Below, piece after piece: positions 1 to 11,235 of a DNA stretch of 36,357 nt (the first letter of the stretch is position 1; each line of letters begins with the position of its first letter). The DNA is taken from contig MNCI01017514.1 of NCBI GenBank assembly GCA_015680685.1, forward strand, positions 59,895-96,251. The letters are read 5' to 3'. Position numbers and translations under genes: made by a program. This DNA is from Gnetum montanum (lineage: Eukaryota > Streptophyta > Gnetopsida > Gnetales > Gnetaceae). A model generated the notes under the pieces. It was not told the DNA's origin. It did not search any database and worked only from the letters and a program-made list of their open reading frames with translations.

Positions 1-352
1 AGAGTTCCTATTTTGTTTAATTGCCTAGTCTATGTGGTTCTTATAATACCTACTTGTAACAAATAAAATTTTGCAAAAACATTTGAGCACAACTCCACGA
101 ATCTACTTCTAATTTTCCCTAGAGAAAGAGATAGTTCCATAAGAAAACTAGAAATAGAGCAAGATTCAATGGAAATAGACAAAAAAGAAAGCAGACTTGT
201 GTTAAGACATCAAATGTTTAAACAAGGTAAAATGATACGAGTAAACACTTTGGAATAAAGCCATTTCAAATTCAATAACTATGAATTTTTCAAACTTCCA
301 AGGCTCAAATAAGCAATTTCTTCAAGATAATCCTAATATGCTACCAAAAAAT
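1..352. other. Unassigned AT-rich flank of LTR C1
   Basis: No gene is visible. The stretch lies on the side of LTR C1 where that minus-strand element's internal region would be. The sequence just outside the LTR (341-352) does not resemble a recognised primer-binding site. It could be internal retroelement sequence or simple flank. Confidence 0.4.
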
Positions 353-1179
353 TGCTGCGTAAACTATCACGTACGAGACTCTATTTTGGCTAGATAATAG
401 ACGTCAACAATTTCATTCAATAGAACCTTCAAAAGATGTGACAATTTCTGATTGAAATACCATGGAGATTCACTTTAAAGATAAAAAAAAGCTATTCTGG
501 TCCCAACAAAATACCAAAGATTTCCTGAACCCTCTTGACTATTGAATCGTTTAACGACTTGACTACAAGTAGAGGCTCTCTTACAACAATCTCAATAGCA
601 GTTCTTATACGTTGCACGATAATAAAATTCACTAATAAAATGCTTTTAAGGCTTTCAAACACAAGCACTTCTATGGAAAAATTTTAATAGAAATTTCTAT
701 CGTGCAACAAGAACAATAAGAGCAATCTAAAAATCCCAAAATTACTTGCCAAGCATGATACTATGCAAACCACTAGCTAAACAATTTTAAAAAAATAAAA
801 AATAATAAGCATAACTCATAGGACCATGAAAAAGAGGCTTAAATATTTTCTTTAGCAAGTCATCTTACAAGTAATCTTTCACAATTTCTTCTTTACAATG
901 CTCTTCCCAAGACCCAAAGTGTGTCTGTAAGTGAGAGCTAGTAGTCCTTCCTTTTTTTCCAAGTTTTCCCCCTCCCTTCTTCTTCTTACCCTTGAAGCCT
1001 TTTTATAGGGTTCAAAAGGTAGTTACATATTTCAAAATATCTTAGCTAACTTCCCTCCCAAGAAATGAAGTTATAACTTACCCAACTAGTTAGGAAGTTA
1101 TACATAAAGTTAGGAGGGATTTATGGTAACATTGATATTTGTAAATATTACAAATATTTTATGGGCAACAACCTATACA
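353..1179 (-). mobile_element. LTR of retrotransposon family C (copy C1)
   Basis: In its own sense this 827-bp repeat begins TGTATAGGTTG at 1179 and ends GCAGCA at 353. It is the reverse-complement relative of the plus-strand copy C2 (23169-24138). The two share the TATA region, the block after it, and the U5 stretch containing the sense of 'attgaatcgtt' and 'gactctattttggctag'. The TATA box is TATAAAAA at 1000-1007 on the minus strand, preceded by GAACCC. Flanks of aaaat (348-352) and ataat (1180-1184) resemble a 5-bp target duplication with one mismatch, so a solo LTR is possible. Boundaries come from comparing the two copies and may be off by a few bases. Confidence 0.7.
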
Positions 1180-2753
1180 ATAATTTTTAAAAAATAAATT
1201 CAAGACCTCAATATTATGAGAGCTTCATTCAATTTTTATTTTAGGATTTTTAATTTCCCATTGTGTATAAGGCCTTAGTAATTGACTCGGGATAATTAAA
1301 TTAATGATAAGTCTTTAACAAGGGCTCCATACCATTATCGTATGTGAAATTGCTGAATTTTATTTTTTATCACCAGACCATGTGCAATTAAAATTTTATT
1401 TCTGTAACTCCAACTTCGTGCGTTCAGGTTTTGTATTTGTCTTTAGCGATGAATAAAACCACAACTCTAATTTATCGGCATAAGCTAAAACATTTCTTGG
1501 CCGTGGTAGAGCCCTAGGCATGCGAGCATGAAATTTGCTAAGTTACACTGAATCAGCATAGAAGAATAGGGTTTGGTGGCACGTGGAACAATGTAGAAAC
1601 CGGTAGGATTTAGTGACGCATGAGGCAGCGCAGAGGCCCTTATGGCCCTATTTTATGTGATCATGCTTCAGTCGTACAGGCCAGTCCTCCACATGGAACA
1701 AGGGTTGGTTGATGCAGCGGCAGTGATGGTCGTTGCTGCTTATGGCCTGTTGATTTAAACCTCCACTAACGAGTGCCAGGATGTTGGGAAACCATTTCCA
1801 GATGCCAATGCCTTCATTGCCTTGATTTCTTAGGGTTTCTGTGATGGAAATTTTTTGGTGCAGATATTGAAACCCTGAAGCATCCAATATTTTGATTTGA
1901 ATAGTATGTGCAGTGTGAGAAGAAGACATGGACGACGAGGATGATAGGGCCATTAGTTGTGATTGTTGTTCAAGTTTTTACCTCTACATTTTTTTACATT
2001 ATTTTTCTATTTAAGCAATATACACTTTGGCTGTATGGCAGTCTTCCCTTTGGAATTTTATTTCAGCCACAAATTTGAGATGATTCACTGGAGAAATGAT
2101 TTTACCCTACACCACTGGACTACTGGATTTGTGTTGCTGCACAATTATGCTTTCCCAAAATAAAATGGATACAAAACCAATTTTAATCAAGATTCTCTTG
2201 GATTTGCTACATATATAAATGATACATATAAAAATTGGATTTTCTCCATAATCCCGCTGGACTTTGATTTCATAAAGCCTAAGTGTATCATAATATATTT
2301 ATATAAGCTTACTATAGAAATGGTGCTCCTATATATATTTTTTCTTTAAATTAAAAGAATGATGTTGTTAACTTATTCTTTTCCTCTCAAACTAAAATTT
2401 TTGCCACTTCTCCAAAAACTCTTAACCAATTTAATCCTACCAACCTGTTTCATGAAATGGCCAAATGTACCAACAACTACCACTTCCCACTTCTCTGATT
2501 GTGGGAATGGGAGAATCACTAGCTACAACATGCTATTGTAGGATCTATAATAACTATTGTATAAGCTTTGGTTGCCTATTTGTAGGACTACTGCTAGATG
2601 CTTCAGGAGGCTGCTCTTGTCCATCATTAGGTCCTTTTGGTCTTGGGCCCTACCAGCATCATCAACATCTACTATACATATCAATCATCATCAACACCTG
2701 AAATCACAAATGGATGAGTACCCCAATCATCATCAACATCAAAGTAAAGTAGC
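1180..2753. other. Unassigned stretch, partly leader/gag of gypsy element D
   Basis: The right end (about 2430-2753) lies inside the minus-strand element whose LTR starts at 2767. In that sense it contains a decayed gag-like stretch (GTFGHFM near 2445-2465) that recurs in plus orientation at about 20985. The middle (about 1500-1960) is visibly richer in G+C than its surroundings. It holds a minus-strand open frame of 101 codons (1953-1648, beginning MALSSSSSMSS) with no recognisable domain, which may be chance or a gene remnant. The rest (1180-1500, 1960-2430) is AT-rich with nothing recognisable. Confidence 0.35.
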
Positions 2754-2765
2754 TCCGATACCACA
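2754..2765 (-). promoter_or_regulatory. Primer-binding site, initiator tRNA-Met type
   Basis: On the minus strand this reads TGGTATCGGAGC. It differs at one base from TGGTATCAGAGC, the usual initiator-Met primer site of plant Ty3/gypsy and copia elements. It lies one base outside the LTR that starts at 2767, as expected for a minus-strand element whose 5' LTR is 2767-5521. Confidence 0.8.
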
Positions 2766-2766
2766 A

Positions 2767-5521
2767 TGTAACATCCCACCCTAGCTAGGGCAGGGTGATG
2801 CCTAGGATCAGGTAATCTTACAATGAAAGCATGATAACTAAAAACCAATGATGTGTAAAATACATGCTATTAAGGAAGGTTAAACTACATGGAAACATTA
2901 TATCACATCAAAAACTAAACATACATTTGTGGATCTCTACATAAATCAAACTATTCATGGCTTTTTTAAAATACAAAAACACATGAACATCATCATCGTA
3001 TATATAAGAGTATAGAGAATTTCATACAATGATACATAATTCATACTACTATACATGAAAATATACATTAACCAGGCACTGAAGATTTTTCCCTCCTCTA
3101 CTCTCCCTCTCTATGCTCATCTAGGCCCCTACAACTTTAACCTATAATTAAATAAAGTTAGTACACAACTAAGTGGAAAGCCTTTACACTTCCCCTACTA
3201 GATGGTTAACAAGTGCTACACTAGAGAAGAGGAGTGGGGTACAAGGTAACCTGTAATAATTGTTAGTCTTATGCATGCTCAAAATAACACACCCACACAT
3301 CATATAGCCCCTAATGCTAACATAATCATTCTCGAAGAGGATATATGACTATCATAAAACCATAGATAAAACCATGATTTGACATCATCTAGAACGCTCA
3401 ATGATATACCATTAAACAATCCATGATCCACATAATCATAGTCCAATCATAACACATATTATCAATGATATGCCTCACAAACAAATACTATAATATACAT
3501 AACCCATGTGCTTGCTAGTATATCTACACTCAGTGTAGCATGTGAAATGTTGCATGGGCACTCATAGTAGCCATTTCCTACATGTCTTTTATTTATCCAA
3601 CTAATGCTAGGATCCATTAACCTATGACTTGCAACCACTAGCCTTCTAGAGGACTAGGAATAGGGACTAATACACCGATGTCATGTACCAGCCGTAGGGA
3701 TGAACACATCTATGCTCTTCCACTCTTAGGATGAGGTCTAAGATAGGAGTTTCACCAATGCATCACAGTGGGGTTTAATCCATACTACCTTTAGGATGCC
3801 TTATCACCAACCAGTCCACACCCTAATGCTAGCATCACCTACCAATGACCATCATAAGCATCGCCATGAAGACATGTACACATTTTGGCTAGCTTAAGCC
3901 AACACATGTCATAAGCATAATACATGCAAACAAACATAGAATAATCACACATATCCACATCTAATAGTTACAGTCATTCTAGGAAAATAATACCATGATT
4001 CAGCAAAACAACATTAATACCATGATATGACAAATGAATATCATATTTCTCAACTACATGTACTTCTACACAAATGACTACTATAATAACCTTCAAAATG
4101 ATATATTCCCAAAGACAAAACCAATCCCATGATTAGAAAGTAATTCCCATAATGATCCCAATGATACTAATTTTACCTAAATCGGACACGTGGAGGCAAA
4201 GTTATGTGTGTTCAAAGTTTGAATATTTAATAATATTTAATTACCACTAGTAGGGATTGGAACTTCAAAAAATTCTTATGTTCCAATAGGTCCTTAAAGT
4301 ATCATATTCCAATCATACCAGTCTCATCAAGATCACATGTCATATTCTATGAGTCCACATCATACCTTACATCGCATATATATTACTATACAATTCATAA
4401 CCAAAATTAGAAAATTCTAGGAAATACATAAAATAACATGTCCAAGCTCAATTTTTGAGCTATCCACCTCACATGCCCACATTGTATAATCATATGTACT
4501 ATTCTAGCACAAAAATATAAGAAAAATGTAAAGACAACCCCACAATTAAATTTTTTGGGTCAGAAAGTTTGAAACAAGTAGAAAATGCTCAAAAATCTAG
4601 TAGCACTCTATTTCGCTCCCAACAAGTTATGAAACCACATAGATATGATGGTAGCAATCCCAAATCTAGGTTTAGAGCAAGCAAAAGTTGTCCACAAAGC
4701 TCAAAATTCAGAAAAATGTGGAACAAAAGAAAAGAGAAGAAAGAAAAAAAAATGAAAGAATAGGCTCTTGTGCATTTCTATTAATGCAAATAGAGAGAGA
4801 TAGGAAAAAAAGAAAAATAGAAATCCAAAACCCAATTTCTATGGGTAAGCGTGGTGAGGTGGTGGGTACCAAAAGAAAAAAAATAAAAACAAACAAACAC
4901 ATAACCTGTACTTCTTACTATATTCTTTGTATTAAAAAAAAATTAATGATGTGCTTCTTTTCTCATGTGATGTGAGTTCACTTTTTATTTTTATTTTACT
5001 TTTGAAATGTTTATTATTTTTTAAATAAACTATTTTCATAAGCTATCTTTATTTTTTTCATTCATAACTAATGTTGTGAACTTTAATAATGTGTAACAAA
5101 CACATCAGGATTCCAAATCAAAATCTATTTGAACCTAAGAGATCCTTATCATATGCTGTACACATTCACATGTCAAAGCCACACTTGAACATCAAGCAAC
5201 ATAGCTCTATAGTGAAAATACATAAATATTGAAATTACACATAAAGCATAAAGACATATTGGATAGATTCTCTTTTACCCCAATTTAACACCCTTACCAG
5301 TAGCATCACCTATCTAACACATTACATAGGGCTAGTGTGCATAATCATGTTAGCTAAGCATGTAAAGACATCATAATTGTAACATAAAGATGAAGCCCTA
5401 TAACATATAAAATACATTTATATTACATTAACTTGTCCTCAACATCCTACTGGTACTCCACATGTAATGTATAAATCATAAGCATATGACCATACCTAAT
5501 GTCTTTGGATGGGATGTAATA
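2767..5521 (-). mobile_element. LTR D: long 5' LTR of a minus-strand Ty3/gypsy element
   Basis: This 2.76-kb LTR opens TGTAACATCCCACC on the plus strand and closes with ...GGGATGTAATA, the decayed mirror TGTAAC...GTTACA ends. It is the same family as the interrupted LTR B (13180-34569). Shared blocks include 'ggaaagcctttac/tag' after the opening, 'catgtagcatgtgaaat', 'caatgcatcac', and the closing 'aacacatca...gcatgtaaagacatcataat'. The primer site at 2754-2765 marks it as the 5' LTR. The internal region would lie to the left, and the matching 3' LTR is not in the window. Open frames at 4569-4975 are in A-rich LTR sequence and are not genes. Confidence 0.8.
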
Positions 5522-5868
5522 GTGGGAAGGCCCAAAACATCCATAACTTTAATAGTAACTTAAATGGCAAACATTATATCATTAAATGATTTTACCTTGC
5601 ATATTCCTTAATAGATGGATTGTTAAGTAGTTGGGATGCAATGATATTGAATAAATTTATGATTGATTTCCATAATTACAATGCTGCTACCTTTTGTAAT
5701 ACAAAATGAAAGAATGATGGTACAAAAATACACCTCAATTGGACTATATCAGTTCGCAAAGAAAATTATTGAATAGTAGAACATTAAGAACAAGAGATAA
5801 ATATATGAAAGTCAAAATGAAAATAGAAAATGCACAACCATATTAAACTATCAGATCTTTTCATCAAG
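5522..5868. other. AT-rich host sequence left of element 1
   Basis: No gene or repeat is recognised. This continues at 12170 once element 1 is removed. It is probably genomic or older repeat sequence outside LTR D. Confidence 0.5.
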
Positions 5869-5873
5869 ATCAA
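5869..5873. repeat. Target-site duplication ATCAA, left copy
   Basis: ATCAA directly precedes the TGATGA start of element 1. The same five bases follow its TCATCA end at 12165-12169. Confidence 0.9.
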
Positions 5874-6826
5874 TGATGAATTGTGGTTTACTAGGTGATG
5901 ATATCGGATCCCTATTAACCAGGTGTTGATATTAGACCCCTATTATCAAACCCTTGTTATCGACTGATATCTGATGAGTCCTGATATTAGACCCCTGATA
6001 TCGCATACATGATATCGTGGCCTATCTCACGATATTGTATACATGATATCATAGTTCTTGTGTGAGCCTATAAATACACAATGGGGTGCACGGGAAAGTA
6101 ATAGTCAGTTTTAGTGTTAGAGTAGAGTCTTTTAGTCATTTTTTCCTCTCAACTCTTTTCCCCCAGTGCATGCCCACAGTGTGATGATTGTAATTGTACA
6201 ACACCTTTATTCAAGTGTGACGTACTTGGGCATGCACATGACCAGAAATAAAGATCGAGATTACTTTATCATTGTAGCATTCACTTAGTTTAATTATTTA
6301 ATTATTATTATTATTTATTTCTTTTGTAGTTAATATCTCTTCACCCTAAACTCCTTAAACACAAAATGATTATGACTTAATCATGAGCATTTAAGTGTGA
6401 CTACTTGGTAATCCAGTAGCATACCTAGGATCTGTACTTGGTAATCCAAGTAGTAATCATGAACGAGGTCCAAGATGTGTACAGAATGATTAAGGAACAT
6501 ATGCTCATTGCACTTAGGCTAGTTTAGACTCTCTCCTCCAATGTCCTATTAGCTTAGATTCTCTCTCCCTTTTCCCCTAGCTTAATTAAAGTTATTTTCC
6601 ATTGCCTCCAGGAGTAGCACTAGGTTAGAAACCACATCATACACCTCACTCTGGACAAAACCATACGTGACAAAGAAAATACTAGTTTAGGTGGGAAGAC
6701 AACGGACTACAATCAATAAGTAACCATCTAGATACCACAACTAGCCCATTTGCGGAGTTTGACTAGATCATGCGTGAAACACTTGTATTCGTATGGTTGA
6801 GTGTAGGGATACCTCGCTACTCATTA
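5874..6826 (+). mobile_element. 5' LTR of element 1
   Basis: The 953-bp repeat is paired with 11236-12164. Its U3 carries GATATC or GATATT words at 5900, 5928, 5966, 5983, 5997, 6011, 6031 and 6045. A TATA box follows at 6069, then the stretch 'caatggggtgcacgggaaag' where transcription would start. U5 ends near the shared motif 'ggttgagtgtaggg'. Confidence 0.9.
6069..6076 (+). promoter_or_regulatory. TATA box of element 1 5' LTR
   Basis: TATAAATA starts 24 bp downstream of the last GATATC start (6045). Further GATATY words lie 14 and 20 bp upstream of that (6031, 6011). The same word and spacing occur in the 3' LTR at 11407. Confidence 0.75.
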
Positions 6827-6827
6827 T

Positions 6828-6845
6828 TGGCACCGTTGCAAGGGA
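6828..6845 (+). promoter_or_regulatory. Primer-binding site, tRNA-Asp type (element 1)
   Basis: TGGCACCGTTGCAAGGGA begins one base after the 5' LTR. It is close to TGGCGCCGTTGCCGGGGA, the complement of the 3' end of plant tRNA-Asp(GUC) with CCA. The differences are a G to A at a former CpG and two changes near the end. Confidence 0.8.
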
Positions 6846-6957
6846 TGGTGCTAGTTATTTAGATTAGTTACATCATACAAGATGGCTGTAACAAAGTATT
6901 AATGATAAATCGTTTAGGAAGAAGTACTTGCAAACAAGTCACACACTACTCACAACA

Positions 6958-9193
6958 ATGTCTCTGTCACAAGAATCTAACAATGCAACAATGAGGAAGG
7001 CAATTTATTAGAGAACAAACAAATTATATGATGATGAAGACAAAGTTTGGAGTACTCAAATTTATGCAGGAAGTCCATATGTTCATTAATATCCCAATGA
7101 TACTCAAGGAATCTTGTCAACTAACTCTGATACCTTTAGTAAAGATGGGACAACCCATAGAATGAGGAGGCCTAAAAGGCCTAAGACCTTCTTAGTAACT
7201 AATAAGAATTTGTTAGGGGGTGACTGAAAGACTTACAAAAGTCATAATGAGTTTTACAATTCCCTCTCTTCCTCTACTTCTTCAACATCAGATTGTGACA
7301 CGGATGACTATCTTTCAAGAGATCAATGCAGAACTAAAAATTGAGCTCCCAAAAAAAATCGAGAACACCAACATGAACAAGGACAACATAATTCCAACAC
7401 ACAAACTCACAACCCACTTAGTGATGATGAACCCTTGCTGGCCACTAAGAGCCTAATGACTATACAAGAGGTCGTTCGGATATCCCGTAGGCATCGCAAG
7501 GAAAGTCATCTTCCCAGGCTTGATTTAAACAACTTTCCCAAGTTTGCAAGAGGCTATGATTTAGATCCACAACAGCATATACAAGCCTTCTATGATGCTT
7601 GTGTATGGAAAAATATTTATAATTGGTGGCAAAGACTTAAGCTCTTTCCCATGACACTCGTTGGCCAAGCAAGAGTGTGGTAAAGGTCCTTAAAACCAAA
7701 ATCAATCCAACATTGGCCAACAATGGTAGAGCTCTTCAACAAAAGATATCAAACTTATGCAAGAGTGTCAACCTTGAGGAGACAAATCCGAATGGAAACA
7801 AGAGCAACATGAACCCTTGGACATGGCCTTAGAAAGATATTATGGGTTCTTCGAGGAAAGGCTAATGTACCACATTATTAATGGGCTCCATAATGAAACA
7901 AGGGAGACCCTAGGGATGTATGCCTAAGGTCAACTATACGAGCTAGAAACCCATCAAATCCAAGAGCTTATTAAGTAAGTAGCAAAAGAATAAGGAGAAA
8001 TGGCTAAATGGGAGAATGTTGAAAACTCTCAATGGGACCAAAATCTTAAATTAGAAAAGGTCCATAACCATAGAGAGAAAAAATCAACTAACCACAAGGA
8101 GGTGGAACCATCTTTTCCAGTACTATAATCATTAGATGAAGTTGAGGTAAAGATCAATAGGATGATGGAATGGATACATGAAAAATGTGGAGAATATGGT
8201 AAAAATAGTAGAGGCCCAACTATGACAACCCAAGAAATAGGACAAAACACTTTTAGACAATCGGAAAGAAGGGTTGAAGAGAATAAGAACTTAACTGTCA
8301 ATCATATGTATCAATGTAACATTTGCCTATATGATCACCCCAAGGGACAATGCTAAATCTTGTCACATTTACATGAGCATTGGGGAAGAATGTTACATCT
8401 AGAGTTTATGCAGAAATACTATGTTCAATCACAGTGGCAACAATCCCAGTCATGGGGGAGGCCACCTCCAAACTGGTTGCACCCTTCATATCATCTGCAC
8501 CTAAGTGCTTATCAGGTTCAACATCCTGTTTCCCCAACCAAGTCAACATATTCTATCTCATCACATTGTTATTATTCTCCTAAGTACTATTGGCCTGTGT
8601 CCTTTCTAGTAAGATCACCACCTCATGTTCCTTATACTTCTCCTTACCCTCAATATTCTCATTATTCACCTCCTTCTACATTTCCACCAATTGTTTTAGA
8701 AGGTTTTGCACCACAGCACCAACCCATGAACGTCACTTGTGCTGCTACTATCAACAGTAGTGGGAATCCTCCACAACATCATAGGTGTCCCTTCTTTAGA
8801 TGTGACCATAGAAAGGGACATCACAATTCAGAAACCACTGCATCCTCTAACTCACCACAAGTTCAACATTGCGGTGCATCTTTCTCTTTGAACCGAATGC
8901 CTCATGTTACCTTATTAGGACCACCACTCAATACTCCAACAACCATGGGGCCTAATGAATATAGCCACATGGGGAGACATGTTGATTCTTGCATACCATC
9001 TTATGGTCACAAGTACCATAGTGGGTCAACTCCTTATAAATTAACCACATCTTATAACTTGCCCCTTTATGTCAACTCTAATCAAGTGTGTGAACCTCAA
9101 TGGGGTAAGTATAACGAGGTCCCAATATTTCCAACATGCAAGGATCCTGACCTTCCATTTATTAATTCTAGCCATGCTCAACCGTTTAGCTGA
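6958..9193 (+). pseudogene. gag: Decayed gag of element 1
   Basis: The likely start is the ATG at 6958 (MSLSQESNNA), in frame with the first capsid block. The capsid-like domain spans about 7435-7790. It contains ISRRHRKESHLPRLDLNNF, the GYDLDPQQHIQAFYDAC motif, WWQRLKLFPMTLVGQARVW, and MVELFNKRYQTYARVSTLRR, the pattern of plant gypsy retrotransposon Gag. Several in-frame stops occur (for example 7681-7683, TAA). A frameshift near 7797 moves the frame, after which the match to elements 2 and 3 continues (EPLD...RYY). A short Cys/His motif, CNICLYDHPKGQC, lies near 8312-8350. The tail (8360-9193) is still an open run of 277 codons rich in His, Pro, Ser and Tyr, with a second basic motif CPFFRCDHRKGHHN. 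No protease follows. Gag would form the particle that packages the element RNA, but this copy is broken. Confidence 0.85.
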
Positions 9194-11226
9194 GGGTATC
9201 CTCCATTCTAAAAACACAGAATTAATAAATGTTTTTCCTTTTCTTTAATTTTCCAACTTTTTATTTTCTAGTTTTTCACCTTTTAATTTATTGCTTTATC
9301 GTTCTCTCTTTTTATCTTTTTATGAGTAATCTCATCTATGAATAAAGCACTCATATGACTCATTTTTTGAGGTGTTGTTCTCTGTTATCAAGTCTTAGGT
9401 GACTAATTACTTGAACAACGAGCCCAAAACATCCACCTACCCATTCCATTAATAATAGGTTCTACCCTGGGTATAATGATATTCCTAATTATTCAAATCT
9501 AAAGTAACCTTGTGTTCATTATACCTAGAGTGAAGAAGGATGGACTAAGTAGGAATGGCTAGGGTGTGACATCAAGGGGACTTGTGGATTCTCTTGGGTG
9601 ACATCTGTAGGAGTTATCATGTAGCTTAGTTGTACTAAGATCCTTATAGATCTAATGAAAAATGGAAGAGTAATCAAAAGATTCTTAATCAAGGAAAACC
9701 AATGCTATTCTAGGGGGTCCCACTCAAAAGACATGCACCCATGCCTGAAGGTAGGTGGCTTCTCTGGCTTAAGAATTTATCAAAAAATAGAAAAACAAAA
9801 ACAAAACAAAAAAAGAGAAGAAAAAAGAAGAATAGAAAGAGAAGAAGAGTGCCAGAAAGCAAAATCACTCCTCCCTTGTATGAAATTCCAAGTGATCATA
9901 TGCCTTGCCATCATGATGCTCTCATTGTTGTCTATCATTGGGAATGAAACAATGTGATGTCACTGATCAAAGGAATGAACTTGGTCTTGATTTTTGAGCA
10001 ATAAGTTAATGACACATTAATCATGCCTTACACAGAGGATTTAGTGTACCTTGGGTGAGCTACTTCATGTCCCAATCTCTACAATCCCTTCTACAATTTG
10101 CCTCATCTCTCTATTCATGTATTTGTGACTCATGTCTTGTGTAGCATTGAATTCATACCTCATCATGGTGGTATCTACATGTGTGTGTTTTTTGGAACTA
10201 GTGTGGATTACATTTAACCCTTCTAGTACCTATGGACATTTTAAGGTGTGGTTACACAAGGGCATTATAGGTTGGAACCTACTTTGGGGAGGACCCACTT
10301 GCGTGACTTTTGTAATTTTTACTTGTTGCACACCACCACATCATTTTATACACTCCAAGTACTTCATTGCCAAATCTATTATTTCCTTTGTTATCATTTT
10401 ATCAAATGTTCCTCAAAACCATTACATGTCATTTTATGTGTCACCTAAACAAATCAAGTCAGACATTAAACTTTTAGGGCAACTTCCTTGAAAAAAATCC
10501 TAACTCTAAAATCACACTAAGCTAAGAATTCAACAATTACTAAAGGTAATAAGTAAGGTATGAAATAATTGAACTTCTTTCAATAACCTTACTAACAATT
10601 GATCTTTGTGTGATTATAGATGGGCCTTAAAAGAGGACAACAAGGAGGACCTTCTCAAGGTGCAACTAAACATCTAGAGGGAAGCAGAAGCCAAGGACCT
10701 CATGTAGAACATGTAGAGTAGGAGGCATAATAATTTAGCATCCATTAGGGAACTCTTATCACTACATAATCTAGCCAAGAAAAAGGTGGAGAGGTTAGGG
10801 CCTGAGCCTATGAAGAGGAACAATGGGTATTTGCGGCATAGCATGTTAAGGCCAATCAAGTGTTCCCATAGCTGCTATGTTCATGGGAAGTGCTGACTCC
10901 ATCAAACATTGGAACATTAGCATGGAAGACTCATAATCCTTGGATAAAAGAGGAGAAACATTAGGCACTTCTTCAATGGTATCAATCTCAGAAACCTAGT
11001 GCATAGGATAAAGGAAAAACACCCATGGAGGAACCACTGCCATTTGGAACCACATGAGTTCCAAAAAAGTTTTGTAATTCTGTCTGTGTTCCAATTGTAT
11101 TTTGTTCTATCCCATACTACGACATGAATAATTTCTAGTTAGTCAATAATCCCATACCTATCTACTGTGTAATCAATTGGATTCATTATCATTTTGTTTA
11201 ACTCGAGGATGAGTTGTTATTCAGTT
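9194..11226 (+). other. 3' non-gag region of element 1
   Basis: About 2 kb after gag without recognisable protein motifs. It begins T-rich (9230-9330), then has a block shared with element 2 ('gggtgtgac.tcaaggg.actt' near 9563, then 'ttctcttgggtg'). A purine-rich tract follows at 9780-9852. A second shared block at about 10220-10315 contains TTTGGGGAGGACCCACT. A sense frame of 119 codons (10132-10491) spans that block but is not clearly a gene. This is the position where pol would lie in an autonomous element. Confidence 0.6.
11200..11215 (+). promoter_or_regulatory. Conserved AACTCGAGGAnGAGTT motif before the 3' LTR
   Basis: AACTCGAGGATGAGTT could fold as a 5-bp stem (AACTC/GAGTT). The same motif precedes the 3' LTR of element 2 (19715-19730) and element 3 (26036-26051, minus). 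Similar 'ctcgaggacgag' sequence is common near the 3' end of plant gypsy elements, so it may be a relic of the pol end rather than a signal. Confidence 0.5.
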
Positions 11227-11235
11227 GTGGGGATA
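11227..11235 (+). promoter_or_regulatory. Polypurine tract of element 1 (weak)
   Basis: TGTGGGGATA lies directly before the 3' LTR. Elements 2 and 3 have GGGGGTA at the same place. It would prime plus-strand DNA synthesis. Confidence 0.55.

Noticed and set aside
4569-4975. Lys-rich open frames
   Set aside because: A-rich LTR D sequence with no domain; a matching A-rich part of LTR B (about 32820-33000) gives similar chance frames.
10132-10491. 119-codon frame in element 1
   Set aside because: No domain was seen, and the same region in element 2 has stops in this frame; kept only as part of the conserved block.
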